Assembly: GCA_025201705.1 (NCBI GenBank)
Contig: MU617005.1
Span: 1,896 to 27,384, forward strand
Direction of reading: 5' to 3'
Origin: Dissophora ornata
Lineage: Eukaryota; Mortierellomycota; Mortierellomycetes; Mortierellales; Mortierellaceae
DNA length: 25,489 bases
The position numbers and the translations under genes are program-made. The notes under the pieces are model-generated. The model saw only the letters and a list, made by a program, of their open reading frames with translations, had not been told where the DNA came from and did not search any database. Below are positions 8,993 to 21,098 of the stretch, piece by piece (within the stretch, counting starts at the first letter, position 1; every line of letters begins with the position of its first letter).

Positions 8993-11900
8993 CTACTGCT
9001 TTATCGTCAAGAAGCACACTCCACTCTTCGCAACCTCAACCGCTGCCTCCAACTTCTTCTCGTCCTCCTCCAAGAACCACTCCTCTTCTGGGATCTCACT
9101 CAAGTTCTTGGTCTTGAACAGTTCCATAAACTTCTTCTGCTTCAACTGCATCCTTGACACCTCGCGATGGTCGCCCTGACCACTCGTCAGAATCACGGCC
9201 GTTCGCGACGGCAATGCCTCGAAAATATATTTCAAACTCTCATCCACTGATCGGATCCCCTCTCGGATCTCGTCCTCGGTCGCCTGCACTTTATCCGCAC
9301 TGCTGATTTTGCTAGCCCTTCCTGTATCAACATTAGTCGCCGCAGACACTTCCTGGCCTTGTCCCTCCGTCGATGACAGCTGCTGTTGTTGCGTAGGCGC
9401 CTTTCCATGATTGATCTCAATATCTCTCAGTCTTGCCCAGACAAAGCTATGATCCTTAATCGCTCCCGGCAAGGCGTCCACCACTTCCTTGTCGCTGTTT
9501 GTTTTGATGACCTTTGTTGCAGACTGTCCCGCAAACGCATCCGAGTCAATCAATGCAGACGTCCTTGGGATGTTGAACCTTGCAAGTCTGGAAAAGAGCG
9601 ATTCCTGCTCCTGAGTATATTCACCGAACGCAGGAGGTTTGGATAATTTGAGAATGATGAGATCCATACAGGCGAGAGCATCTTCTGCAGAGTCGTGACC
9701 ACGCTCACTGTTGTCCTGGATAGTGCGTTGGAGCCATTTCTGGGCAAGCCATTTCAGACCGGGTCGGTATGGTGGGCCACGGGTGTGATGGTAGATCAAA
9801 CTGGTGTCAATGATGAACGGATGGGTGAGCTACAAACAGAAAAGAACGAGTTTATGAGGAGAGGAGAATAGATGCTTGATGTTAAGAACTCACGGAGATC
9901 GAAGCAAAAAAAGCACAGCGAGTTTTACGAGCCTGGTACTCTTTGTTTTTTCTTTACCTTCAAGACCCTCATATCGTTCTCGAGCGAGTGTCCGACCAAG
10001 ATCGTATTGTAATCGATAATCCCCTGTAGCTTCTTCTGCACGTCGGCCAGGCGAGTCGTCACGCCCTCCAGACGCGTGGCGGTCATACCAGAGTACTGGG
10101 TCAAGTAGTCCAGAATGGGCTTCTCTGGCTTGACCAATTCATCGAGAATATTGTTGCCCTTCAAATCAATCAGTGTCACTCTTGTCAGCTCCAATCCATC
10201 TTCTGTCCGACACTATTTTCGTTGAATTCATCGTACATACAAAAAAAAAGAAAAAAAAACAAGGAGATTGTTAGAGAAACAATGTTATTCGATAAGATGA
10301 AGCCATGAATGACAGACTGAAAGAAAAAAAAAGACTCACCATCTCACAATCGAGGGCAATCATGACCTTGGGTGGCGGTGTAAGCGTCTTCTTTTCCAGC
10401 TTTGGCGTTTCGATCCAGTCCTTTCCCAACTCTTGCGGGACATTCTTGGGATCCAAGTAACGAGGTATAGGGAACTCGCTCTCACGCATCTCCTCCAGCG
10501 ACATCATGTAATTCTCTGGCTTGACTGATTTCACCGCCTTTTGGTCTAGTTACGAGACAAAACAAAACAAATAAATAAATGAGGATTTTGCAACCAAAGA
10601 ACATCAAATAATCGCCTTTGAATAAATTCAAGAATGAAAAGAAAAAAAAATAATAATCGTACTCTTCCTCTCGTTATCGCGCTTGACCTTCTCCGAGTTA
10701 CTCAGTGGGACGTTCAACAACGTATTCGTGGGAGAAAAGATCCTGAACTTGTCGCCTGCTGCCATCACCACACTCACTTCCTCACATCCACAGTAATCTC
10801 TCAAATGTCCAAACTCTGTCACAGGCCCTCCTAGTTTCTTGGCTCGCTCCGTCCACTGCGCGGACTTGTGAGCATCGGGCGATTTGAGGTTTAGGTGGAA
10901 CAGTGCTGGATCCAATCCTGCGACATACAGTAGGAGAACCTTCTCAATCTTGAATTTGTTGAGTACTTGGATCCACGGTAATGAGGGTGTCTCTGTCAGA
11001 ACAAAGACCACCAGATCGCGCAAGTCCTTTTCACACATTCGGTGGCAAGGAGTAAAAAAAATATATCGTTCAGAACGTTAATACCCTACGTCAAAAAACC
11101 CCCCCGAATACTGATCCTAGTTATTTTTTTTTGCTTCTTTTCGTCTTGATCTCATACCTTAAGCGTGAGCCTCTCGTGACCATCCTTGATCGCGAAGGCC
11201 GGTTCTCCATCGCCTTCACTCCTCCTGTCGAGTCGCTTCTGCAAGATCTTTTGCATCTTGCGCTCCTTCCTTGTCAGTCCGTTCTCATCTACTAATATCA
11301 TCCACACAAATAAAAAAAAGAAAAAGAAATAGGACATCAAAAGGGTGAATGAGTTGTTCCTGTTCGCTATTTTTTTTTTTTTTTTTAAAAAAAAGGCAAT
11401 CCCAGAAATAAGCACAATCTACAAACCTTTAAGCACGACCGCTTTGCTCTTTTCTGAATCATCCGAATCACTCGCGCTGCTCTTGCTCTTGCTGTCGTTA
11501 ACTCCGGACTCAGTGACAGTTTTGCTGATCGCCTTTGTCTTATCCTGGTTCTTGCCTTTCTTCTCCTTCTTCTTCTTCTCTGCCGGATTTCCGACAATGC
11601 CTTTGGCGGGATTCTGCTCTACGTCCACATCCATATCCATATCTGTCGATTCAACGCTAGAGTTGCTATCAGGGCTGGAAGCGGAGGTCGAGTTGACAGA
11701 GACGTCGTCATCGCCAGATGAAGTTTGTGTAGAGCTTGATCTGTCCTTCTTCTCCTTCTTGTGTTTCTTATCCTTGCCATCTTTTTTCTTCTCATCCTGA
11801 CCCTTTTTCTTCAGCTCCTTCGACTGCTTCTTCTCCTTGTCCTTCTTTTCCTTTTTCTCCTTCTTATCCTTCTTGTCCTTCTTATCCTTCTTATCGTCCT

Positions 11901-12099
11901 CTTTGTTGTCCTTATCCGCCTTATCCTTCTTGGCCTTCTTCAACCTCTTGCTTGCTCGCTCTAGCACCTCTCCTTGGTCCTCGACGACATTGCCAGGATC
12001 TGCTACGGATTTGGACTGGCTCTTCCGCTTCTGGAGCGGCTTGAGAGTGTCGCTCTCGTTGTCCTTGGAGCGCTTCCGCTTCTTGTCGATTCCTCCCAT
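8993..12099 (-). CDS. REX1: REX1/RNH70-type 3'-5' RNA exonuclease (DEDDh)
   Basis: Six exons rebuilt from splice sites: 12099-11427, 11288-11158, 11026-10663, 10545-10340, 10212-9958 and 9829-8993. They total 2466 bases, 821 residues, with phase kept throughout. Residues 1 to about 225 are a K/E/D/S-rich, low-complexity region that should be nuclear or nucleolar. The family-typical middle domain follows (DLRDLV, WIQVLNKFKIEKVLLL). The exonuclease core then has IALDCEM (ends at 458), GHSLENDM (D near 538) and HDSAEDA (H588, D593), a complete DEDDh set. The junction of exons 4 and 5 joins DCEM to CRTEDGLELTRVT, exactly as expected for REX1. Family members trim 3' ends of 5S rRNA, 5.8S/25S precursors and tRNA. 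A C-terminal tail of about 150 residues follows the core. The ATG at 12099 has a pyrimidine- and C-rich leader and lies 320 bp from the transporter's stop. Confidence 0.9.
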
Positions 12100-12419
12100 C
12101 GTTTTCTGGAGTGTTTGTGGTCTGGTGGGTGGGGAATGAGTGAGGGGAAGGGGGGGTTGTGAGAGGAATGGGAGTAACAAAAAAAAAAAAGAAAAAAAAA
12201 AGAGCTGCACCTTCGTGAGCGACTAACAGTGCCTGCGCTGTTGTTTACATTTCCAAGGAAAAAGAAATTATTGTGACGCGCACTTTAATTTTTGGTGGCG
12301 CTGAGCGCAAATGCATTTCTGATATTGATTTGAGTGTTTATGATCTTCAAAAAAAGGACACCGAATTGTAATCTACCTCTTCTTCTTCTTCTTCTTCTCT
12401 CTCACCTCCCTTCAATCCC
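12100..12419. other. Short intergenic region, exonuclease promoter and transporter 3' flank
   Basis: Read on the minus strand this holds the transporter's 3' flank (CTT-repeat complement near 12376-12400) and then the promoter of the REX1-like gene. The leader just before 12099 is rich in C and T, as is usual for fungal genes, and includes long A/T homopolymers near 12178-12200. Confidence 0.5.
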
Positions 12420-15400
12420 TTAAAATCCTCCACGCTTCCTGTTCTCCGCACCTCGGACCATCTCCAACAACACATCCAACTCCCCAGACCTCTCACACAT
12501 CTCTCTGAAATGCGACTTCTTTCCATCGCTCTCGTCCAACAGGTTCGCAGGTGTGTCGTACTCCAACACCTTGCCATGGTCCAGCACCAACACCTTGTCG
12601 TACAAAATAATCGTATTCAACCGATGTGCAATGCAGATCACTGTCGAGTTCTCAAATTCTTGCTGGATCGCTGACTGAATCGCCTTGTCCGTCGCAAAAT
12701 CCACCGAGGCCGTCGCCTCATCCATCACAATGATCTTCGAGTTTCGGAGCAACGCACGGGCCATGCACAACAACTGACGCTGACCCTGCGAAAAGTTCGA
12801 ACCACCCTCACTGACGGGGTTATCGAGACTCGAAAACGAGATGTGCGTTGCCTTGTTGTTACCAACGGGTGTCGTCGTGCCTCCGGTGCCAGAAGGTGTG
12901 AAAGAAGAAGGAACAGCCAATGCGCCGTTAGAGCTATCACCAACTTTGTAAGGAACAGCCGATGCGCTGTTAGAGCTATCACCAACTTCGTTGATGCTTG
13001 CAGCCGCAGACACATCCTGACTAGCACCACCAGATCCAACCAGATGCACGCGTTGAAGCGCCTCCCAGAGCTCACTGTCGACATGGTCGCCAAAGGGATC
13101 CAGGTTGGAGCGGATGGTGCCGGTGAAGAGCATGGGGTCCTGAGGGATGATCGTGAGTCGGGATCGGAGATCGTCCAGTCCAATGTCGCAGATGTTGATG
13201 CCGTCAATGTAGATGCTTCCTCCGACGGGCTCCACGAATCGGAACAACGACAGTGCCAAAGTACTCTTTCCGGATCCAGTTCTAGAAAAAATAGTAATAC
13301 ACAGTCCGTTAGCATGGAAACCCTCTATTTGAATTGTTAAAAAAATCCCCCTCATTTGTGGGAAAAGTATGATCAAGGTTGTTTTGCTTACCTTCCAACG
13401 ACGCCGACCTTTTGACGGGGCTCAACAGTAAACGAGATGCCTCGCAACACAGTCTCAAGCTCTGGAGCATACTTCATCTCCAAATCATTCACCTCAATGC
13501 TTCCACCGGTTGGCCAGGCAGCAGGAGGTCTACGTCCCTCAATCACCGCTGGGGGCTCCTGAGCCATGATCGTGTACTCTGTAATACGCTCAATCGCATT
13601 CAGCTCCATCTCAATCTCTGTGTACTCTCGCACCAAAAAGTTGACCAACGCCACAAACTCGAGCGCATACGTCAACGCCAAACCAGCCGTACCGGCATCA
13701 ATGCCAATCGGGTTCATCAAAATAAACACACCCGAGGACAACGCCACCATCGCACCAATCGAATCCGAACGGACAGACAACCAACGGTTTGCGATCCACA
13801 GGAAATAGAAGGGTCGGTTGCTATCGTCAATCTTGACCAAAAGATCACTCATGAATCGGCTCTGCTCGCTAAATGCGCGAATCGTCGCAACACCTGCCAG
13901 CGTCTCACCGAATGTCGAGTAGATGGGCGATCGGGAAACGGAGTGCAGACGCTTAAGCTCACGCGAGGAGGCAATGTACTTTCGTCCGACGGCCAGGTAC
14001 GCAACCGAAATACACGCAGCGACAACCACAAAGAGTGGGGTGATGTACGCCAAGACAATGATGATAGAGCTCACAGACATAATCAGGGACATAAGCTGGG
14101 AGCAGTTTCCGGCAATGGAACCATCGACGGTCTCGAAATCCTTGGAGAAACGGTTCATGATACGTCCGACAGGTGTGGTATCGAAGAATCGCAGAGGGGC
14201 ACGAACGACTGACATCAGCAGCTTCTTGTACAGCAATCTCGCGGCGCGGAGTGATCCGTAAAGGACAATCACCGTCTGCATGATGTGTGCAAAACTGGCA
14301 CCGATTGAAATCAGAGCATAAATGAGCAAGTAGTAGTCGGTGCTGTGCTTCTGGGGCTGACCCATCAGGTACTCAGAGCCAAGACCCATGGCCGACAGAG
14401 ATTCGTTGGTGACAGACTGAGCAGGGTCATAGAGACTTGGGTGGCTCTGGAATCCTTGCGAGTCCGAGTAGACAGGGGATGAGGCGAGGTGTGAAGTCGA
14501 AAAGCCCGTGGTGGTGTAGATGTTGGAAAACATGAATCTGACCAAGGAGTCGGGGGCATACGAGTTGGCCCACTCGCGGACCCAGAGAGACTCTGAGACT
14601 TCAATCATGCGCGTTACAGCAAAGGCCACCATAAGGGTGGTCCAGAAGATAATTCCACCAACGGCAGAGGCATAAACCATGTAGATCGACCACTTGACAC
14701 GGCCTTCCTCACGGGTTTCTTCCTGAACCAACTTCCTGGCGTCCTTTGCGGGAACGGCGGTTTCATTCGAATCCTTGAGATCTTTGGCAGTTGACTTCCT
14801 GTGAACAAGCTTGGGCTTGACAATCGAGGATGTGGATCCCAGCTCGTTCTCGTTGACAGTTTCGTTGTCAGAAGAATCGGGGGTCTGCTCCTCGTCCTCT
14901 TCCAACACAAGCGACAGCGATCCCTGCTCACGCAGCTGCTGAACGGATCCTTGGACTGTGATCTCTCCGTTGTTCATCAATACAATGTGCTTGGCGGTGG
15001 GGATGCAGAGTCGGACATGGTGCGTCACAAGAATACAGGTTCGGTTCTTCATGATGGATCCAGTCAGACAGTTGGAGTGAATATGCTCCGCAGTGTGAGC
15101 ATCAACAGCAGAGAGACAGTCGTCCAAAAGCACATGGCGGGAGCGAGAGTAAATGGCGCGGGCCAGGGACACGCGCTGCTTCTGTCCTCCAGAGAGGGTG
15201 ATACCCTTCTCGCCAATCTCGGTCTGATCGCCATCTTCCAGAATCTCCAGATCGCGTTTCAAGGCGCAGACCGAAATAACCTCGTTGTATCTCTCCTCTT
15301 CGTAGACACTTCCAAACAAAATATTGTCGCGGATCGAGGCATTCTGAAGCCATGCCTGCTGAGAGACATAGGCAACTCCGTCCTTGAGTAGTCCAGTTTC

Positions 15401-18400
15401 GGGGTCGAATTCCCTGGATCCATCTAGTGGTCGTCGGGGCAGATAAATTTCACCAGCCAATACATCCATCTCTCCCAGCATTGCCAACAAAAGAGACGTC
15501 TTTCCGCCTCCGGTAGGTCCACACACGATCGAGAGTTCGCCAACGGGGAAGACAACATTGATGTCACGCAAAATAAACTGATCCGTATCCTCAACACGGG
15601 GTTGGATAGGACCTTCAGCGGTTGCATCTGGGGTCTTGGCGCTTTCAGATGTCCACCACTGAGCAACCAATCCTTTCATTCCAAGTTCGGGCGAGCCGAC
15701 AGTCAACTTTTGTCCGTTCACAAACACGTCCTTAATGTTGGGCTCATCCAGATACTCTGAGATACGTGCCAAACTGACACTGGCGTTTGTGAGTGCCATG
15801 TAAACGGCGGGGAGGCCGTTCAGGGGAGCCTTCAGACGGGTGAAAAGAACCATGGCGGTGAAAGCGACAGCGGGTGTGAATTCGCCCTTTTGGATCTTGG
15901 CATAGCAGAAGAAACTTGAGATGGTGACGAGAAGAGGAGACGAAAACCAAACCAGCTGGAACAGGATGGTGTTTTTGTAGACTGCAAAGCGCAACAAATT
16001 TAGTTAGTTTCTCTGTACATGTGGTGCCTCTGCAAGAATCAAGAAATACGAGTAACCGAGGATGCTCCTTACCATTGACCAACTTTTTGAGCTCGATTTC
16101 TCTCGCCTTCAAGATTTTCTCGCTGAAAGACAATTCCCAAGCAAAGAACTTGATCATACGGATTCCGGCGATCAACTAAAATCAAGAGCATGGTTTTCGG
16201 TTAGCCTGCCAGTTTTTGAAACCTCTTCCTCATGCCTCCCTTTTGTTTTTCAGCAAGAGCTGGAAAAAAAAAATACCTCGCCCATCAATGTAACACGATC
16301 ATCTCGAGCACTTGACAGTTCGCGCTGTCCCTTAGCATATCGCTTCCTGACAGCCTTGTTGACGGGGATGGTGATGATCAAGATGGACATGCCCACAAGC
16401 GAGCTCCATCCAATGAGATCGTACAGCAAATATGTTCCAAGAGCGATACCGATAGGTGACGAGACACCAATGTGCCAAAAGTTGCAGACTCCGGAGACAC
16501 GAACAGTATCTGTCGACATAAGATTGACGACCTTTCCTGCGCTGGCGGGGGCATTATCCTTGGCCTTGTCATCGCCGGGCTTGCCCTTTCCTTTGTCACC
16601 GCCCTTGGCAACGTCCTTCTTCTTGTCGACAAGTCCACTCATGTCACGACGGGTCAGGGTCTTTGCGTAGATCTCGGCGTTCAACAGGGCCATCATGGAG
16701 ACATTGATCTTGCGACCCATGTAGAACATCTGGGACTGGACCAAGGAACGGGAGACCTGGGCGACAAAGATCAAGAACACATAGAGGTATGCAACCTTGG
16801 GAGGGACGGTGGGATCATTGATGTAACTAAGGAACAGCTTGAGGAAGAAGGGGACAGAGAAGTCGAGGCAGGTGGAGATGACGACGAAGGTGAACTGCCA
16901 GAAGAACGAGACTACGTTGAACCGGAGGATGCGTCTGAGCAGCGTGATCGAAGCTCTGGAAAAGTGGGTGATGATGCCGTAAACGAATAAGGGTTAGCTT
17001 CGGAACTCGACGCGTTGTTTCAAAGTTCATCAGAGTGAGTGTTTATCCGGACGGTGTAAACAGAGTTTTTCTTTTTTTGGCGCGGTAGATAAATCCATCG
17101 TGCGGCACACACAGAGAGAAAGCAAGACACAAAGAAGCGCTTTTTTCATTTAGTGTGAGATCTGCGCATGGTCCAGTCATGACCCAGTAAGTGAAGAAAT
17201 GGGAGCAAGTGTAACCCGAACACGGCGGAGTTTGATGGACAGGCACATGCTCTACTTTTGTATATTTGCTTGGCATTTCCTTGTTCCTGTCCTTGTCCAA
17301 TGTGAGGTGAGGGAGGGGTCTATGTGTATACCTGACGTTCTGGGTCATCTGGAACTGCGACCAGACGGTCCTCGCCCGCAGCTGGGGAAGCAGCTCTGGC
17401 AGATCCGAGCCGTTGAGGGTCTTTGTGGATCCGATCTTGATGACGCTGTTGAACCATGTAAAGAACAGCCAGGACATGTACGACGCATCCGCCTCGGCGC
17501 TCATCGTGTGGGTGGCCTAAGTCGATGAGGCCGACATTACGTTCGTGCAAAAAGGTATGGACGGGTTAGGTAATGACATGTGGCACTGCACTGCACTCCG
17601 CAGTCGGTGAGACAACGAGCACACGGGAAGAACTACCGCAACTCTAATGGCAATAAGACAACGAGAACATCCGGCACCAAAAAGGCAAGGATCCCCCCCT
17701 CTCGAGGGCTCAGTTGGCTCTCAAATGGGTAATCTGTCCATCCTGCGCGTCGTGTTCGCAAACGACTCCTAGCCTGTCGTTGACCGTGAATTTGTCCCAG
17801 CAGCACTCTGTACAACAGTATTTGCATCGGAAAACTGCATCCGCGTCGCAATGCCGTTCGTCCTAAAATACCACAACAAATTTGAACTTACAGAGGAATA
17901 GCCGTAGCCGTACCGATGCACAAAGTTCAGGTCCAGTTCCGCAGGCATCGTCAGCGCAATGAAAAACAGCGCCAGGACTGTGGCGGCAACTCCGAAAAAG
18001 ACCCACATGTCTGCAGAGTACCTGCCATGTCCGTCCAGAATATCCTCTAGCCTGTTCCAAAACTCGAGCAGCAACACTAACATGGTGGAAGAATAGAACC
18101 ATTGGATCGGCTGGATTGCATTCATGTACCGTATCCGGTGCGTGATGACGGCCAAGAGCGTGGTCAACACAAGAACCCAGCCTGCCAACGTCACAGCGGG
18201 CCCATACAGCTTCTGGAACAAGGTCCGGTCGGTCGAGTCAGAGGTGTGCAGAGCGAGGAGAAGGGAGATTAAAACAAAGGTCGTGGGGACGAACGACAGC
18301 GCAAAGAGCACAAAGGTGCGGATCTTGATCTCCTTGGCCTTGGGCTGCTGGTCTGACGTGGTGTTTTCGGAGGCATCGGCCTTGGCGAGCTGGGTGAAGT

Positions 18401-18563
18401 CGAAGGTGGACTTGCGACGGGCCAATTGAGCAGCGGCAGGAGGGGCGGCGGAGGGGTTGAGCTCGATGTTTGAAGAGCGGGAGGCGAGCGCACAGATAGT
18501 CCCGGAGGCGACGGTGATTGCCAGCGGGACTGCGGCCAGAATGTGCATCAGCTGGACGCCCAT
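12420..18563 (-). CDS. ABCC/MRP-type full-length ABC transporter
   Basis: Six exons: 18563-17892, 17516-17332, 16955-16277, 16175-16073, 15981-13392 and 13281-12420. They sum to 5091 bases, 1696 residues, in phase. The order is TMD0 with five hydrophobic segments (residues 1-224), a linker, TMD1, NBD1, TMD2 and NBD2. NBD1 has Walker A GPTGGGKTS (701-708), LSGGQ (809-813) and LLDDCLSAVD, where Asp replaces the catalytic Glu, normal for ABCC NBD1. NBD2 has TGSGKST (1411-1417), a variant signature FSQGQ (1573-1577) and Walker B IIVMDEAT, so its ATPase site should work. IRMIKFFAWE marks the ABCC coupling region. Family members export glutathione conjugates and other organic anions across the vacuolar or plasma membrane; the substrate here is unknown. 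Unusual features are a charged K/G/D insert in TMD1 (about 16560-16640) and a 65-70 residue Ser/Gly/Ala insert in NBD2. The start is uncertain: a splice acceptor (GTCCAG) with a CTAAC branch-like site lies right at the chosen ATG, so a short upstream exon may exist. Confidence 0.88.
12911..12994 (-). repeat. In-frame 42-bp tandem duplication in the transporter's NBD2 insert
   Basis: Two near-identical 42-bp copies (12911-12952 and 12953-12994) encode a 14-residue unit starting VGDSSN twice within the insert between Walker A and the signature motif. The few differences and preserved frame suggest a fairly recent duplication in a tolerant loop. Confidence 0.85.
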
Positions 18564-19439
18564 TGGTTAGGATGGGGATCAGAGTGCAATGGGGGATGGA
18601 TCAAATGAACAATGAACAAGGGTTGGAGTGGGGAGGAAGTCGATACGAGGGCTGGAGCAACACAGCGACCCTTCTTGTAGGAACGAGAAGAGAGGAGAAG
18701 TGAAGGGGAGAGAGTCGCCAAGCGCGAGTGTAGGACATCTGTTATTATGTAGATCTGATATTGTGTCTTGCAGTCCTGTGCCGAATGAACGTGTCGGATT
18801 TCTTGTACGTAAAACCTCAATGAAATAAAACAAACACGGCGCAAAAGTACATCAAGTACATTGCGCGATAGATTGCCCGCGTTTGCCCAATGCCGTGGAC
18901 AGCACGATCGTCGGCGGAGCACTTCAAAGCTGGTGAACATGTCCGTCGTGGGGGCGCGTCGCTGCAAGACATCGTCGGCCAATAGGCGGGCGTCTTGACT
19001 CCCATCGAGAGACTCGTGTGTTATTTTTTGATGATCTTGCAACAAAAAAGGCCGACAAACGTCGCGAGAGCGATGGAGCCTGACGCGTTGGCACAAAGAA
19101 AAGGAGAGGCTCCATGTTGGTGGACCACGGTGGTGGTTGTTCTGTCGCTGTGGATTTGATCTTTGAGGCCATCTTCCACGTACACACGGCTGCACGCAAA
19201 CCACGGAGATGATGTCCGAACTCTCACATCTCAGCCGCTATTTTTTTTCTGCACAGAGACGAATCTTTGGTGGCGCTGGAATGAAATATGGCCATGCAAT
19301 GTCTGCAGATTCGACATCGCATTCATTCGCTTTGCATTAGTTCGCCATTCAATCCAATCCATTCCACTCATCCAACCCCATTCCTTCCTGTCCCTCCCTC
19401 TCTGTCCCCGTCTCTGTCTCTCTCTCATTCCTCAACACC
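18564..19439. promoter_or_regulatory. Divergent promoter region between ABC transporter and HDHD5-like gene
   Basis: The two start codons face away from each other across 876 bp. The 60 bp before the plus-strand ATG are strongly CT-rich on the coding strand (CCTCCCTCTCTGTCCCC and similar), a common fungal leader pattern. No clear TATA box is evident. A short extra first exon of the transporter could lie in 18569-19230 on the minus strand, where several open frames exist, but none is convincing. Confidence 0.45.
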
Positions 19440-21065
19440 ATGATCCCTAGAATGCCAGCCCGTTCCTTCAGGGCCACAGCGCTCCTTCTGCGCGGACTCC
19501 ACACCCAGGCAAAGGTCGCGCCCTACAACGTTGTATTTGACATTGATGGCGTCCTCATCAAGGTTTGAAATTGCTGATACTGCCGATACATATCACGATC
19601 TCATGGTAGGATCGATAGCCCTGACCTGTTCCCTACGATCTTATTCTGCAAACATTGTCTACAGGGACATCACGCTATTCCCCAGACACGCAAGGCACTG
19701 CAGCTTCTTTGGGAGTAAGAACTCCTCCCCTCCATTGCCTTCCAGAAAACTTGAATCCAATGGCAATCCAATTGACAACACCACGCTTCGTGTTAACACA
19801 GTTTATTCAGGCGTAGGCGACTCATGCTCACTCACTGTATTATTATTATTATTATTATTATTATTGTTTTTTGCACGCGTTGTGCTTTCTACATCTCCAC
19901 AGAAACAACGTGCCCTACATCTTTTTGACCAACGGCGGCGGTGTGCTGGAATCCGAAAAGGCAGAGCAGCTTTCCAAGAAACTTGGTGTGCCGGTCAACC
20001 CTGACCATCTCATCGTTTCGCATTCTCCTATGCGTGCTCTTGTTCCAGAGTACAAGAACAAGAACGTCATGGTTGTCGGAGGCGAGCAATCGTCCTGTAA
20101 ACACGTTGCAGAAACCTATGGATTCAAACAGGTCGTCACGCCTGAGGAAGTACACGCGGTTCATCCGTCAGTCTGCCCTATTTCATCCTGTGAAATGCGG
20201 CCTGTTCCTATGGACAAGGTGAGTGAAATGGGAAGTATCTGCACTCGTTTTTTTCCTGCGCCTCAGATCAACATTGAAAACTCTGACCCCAGATTACATG
20301 CATCTTGATTTATGTAGAGGAATCTTCGAAATATTGGAAAGCCAGTCCATGCAGTCATGGTGTTCCACGACTCTGTGGATTGGGGGCGTGATCTGCAACT
20401 TTGCCTGGACGCCCTTGTATCCAAAGGTACGCTGTCGACCTATCTATCCATCAACACAAAAGGTATTGTATACATCACATGATCACCATAGTTAAAACTC
20501 GTGCTACCCCTTCATCGCTATTTTGACATTAGATGGAGCACTAGGAACCATCAAGGAGTCCGAAGAGTTGCACACTACGAAGCAGAGTGTGCCCCTGTAC
20601 TTTTCAAACCCTGACGTCGTAAGTGTCGATCAGCGTGTGATATTTTCAGCCACAGCATTTTGTTGGAGAATAACTTTATAACCTTCATTAACGCCTCCCC
20701 ATATTATATTAGGTCTGGAGCAATGAATACCCTGTTCCTCGATTTGGACAAGGAACTTTCAAGCTATGCCTTGAAAATATCTACAAAGTACAGTAAACTT
20801 CGCCCTGATTTGGAAAGGACAAAGCCGATCTCTGTGAAAAAGTATTGTTGTTTTAACTATGGATTTTCCCTATTACATGTACATGGCAGAACTTGACAGG
20901 CCAGGAACTTGAATACACCACCTTCGGAAAGCCTATGGAGGCTACTTATAAATACGCAGAATCACTTTTGGAGCAGATTGCGCCCATGCCAACAAGTTCT
21001 GATGGGCAGCCTGTTAAAAGGACTGTTTATGGTAGGGTCACATATTGCGTTGCTATCTCTGTATT

Positions 21066-21098
<33 letters not shown>

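Noticed and set aside
11345..12162. Plus-strand frames rich in S, F, L and P opposite the exonuclease N-terminus
   Set aside because: They are the complement of AAG/GAG lysine and glutamate codons and have no independent support.
13379..14261. Long plus-strand open frames opposite the ABC transporter (277 aa and others)
   Set aside because: They are antisense shadows of a strongly conserved transporter exon, with histidine/arginine/asparagine-rich composition and no family features.
17773..17862. A cysteine-rich frame (CKYCCTECCW) starting after TATTTTAG, as an extra exon of the ABC transporter
   Set aside because: It would need an intron of only about 29 bp, it ends in a stop within about 50 codons, and skipping it joins YGYSS to ATHTMSAEADASY in phase, as expected for ABCC proteins. 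Probably chance composition, though an early-stop isoform cannot be excluded.
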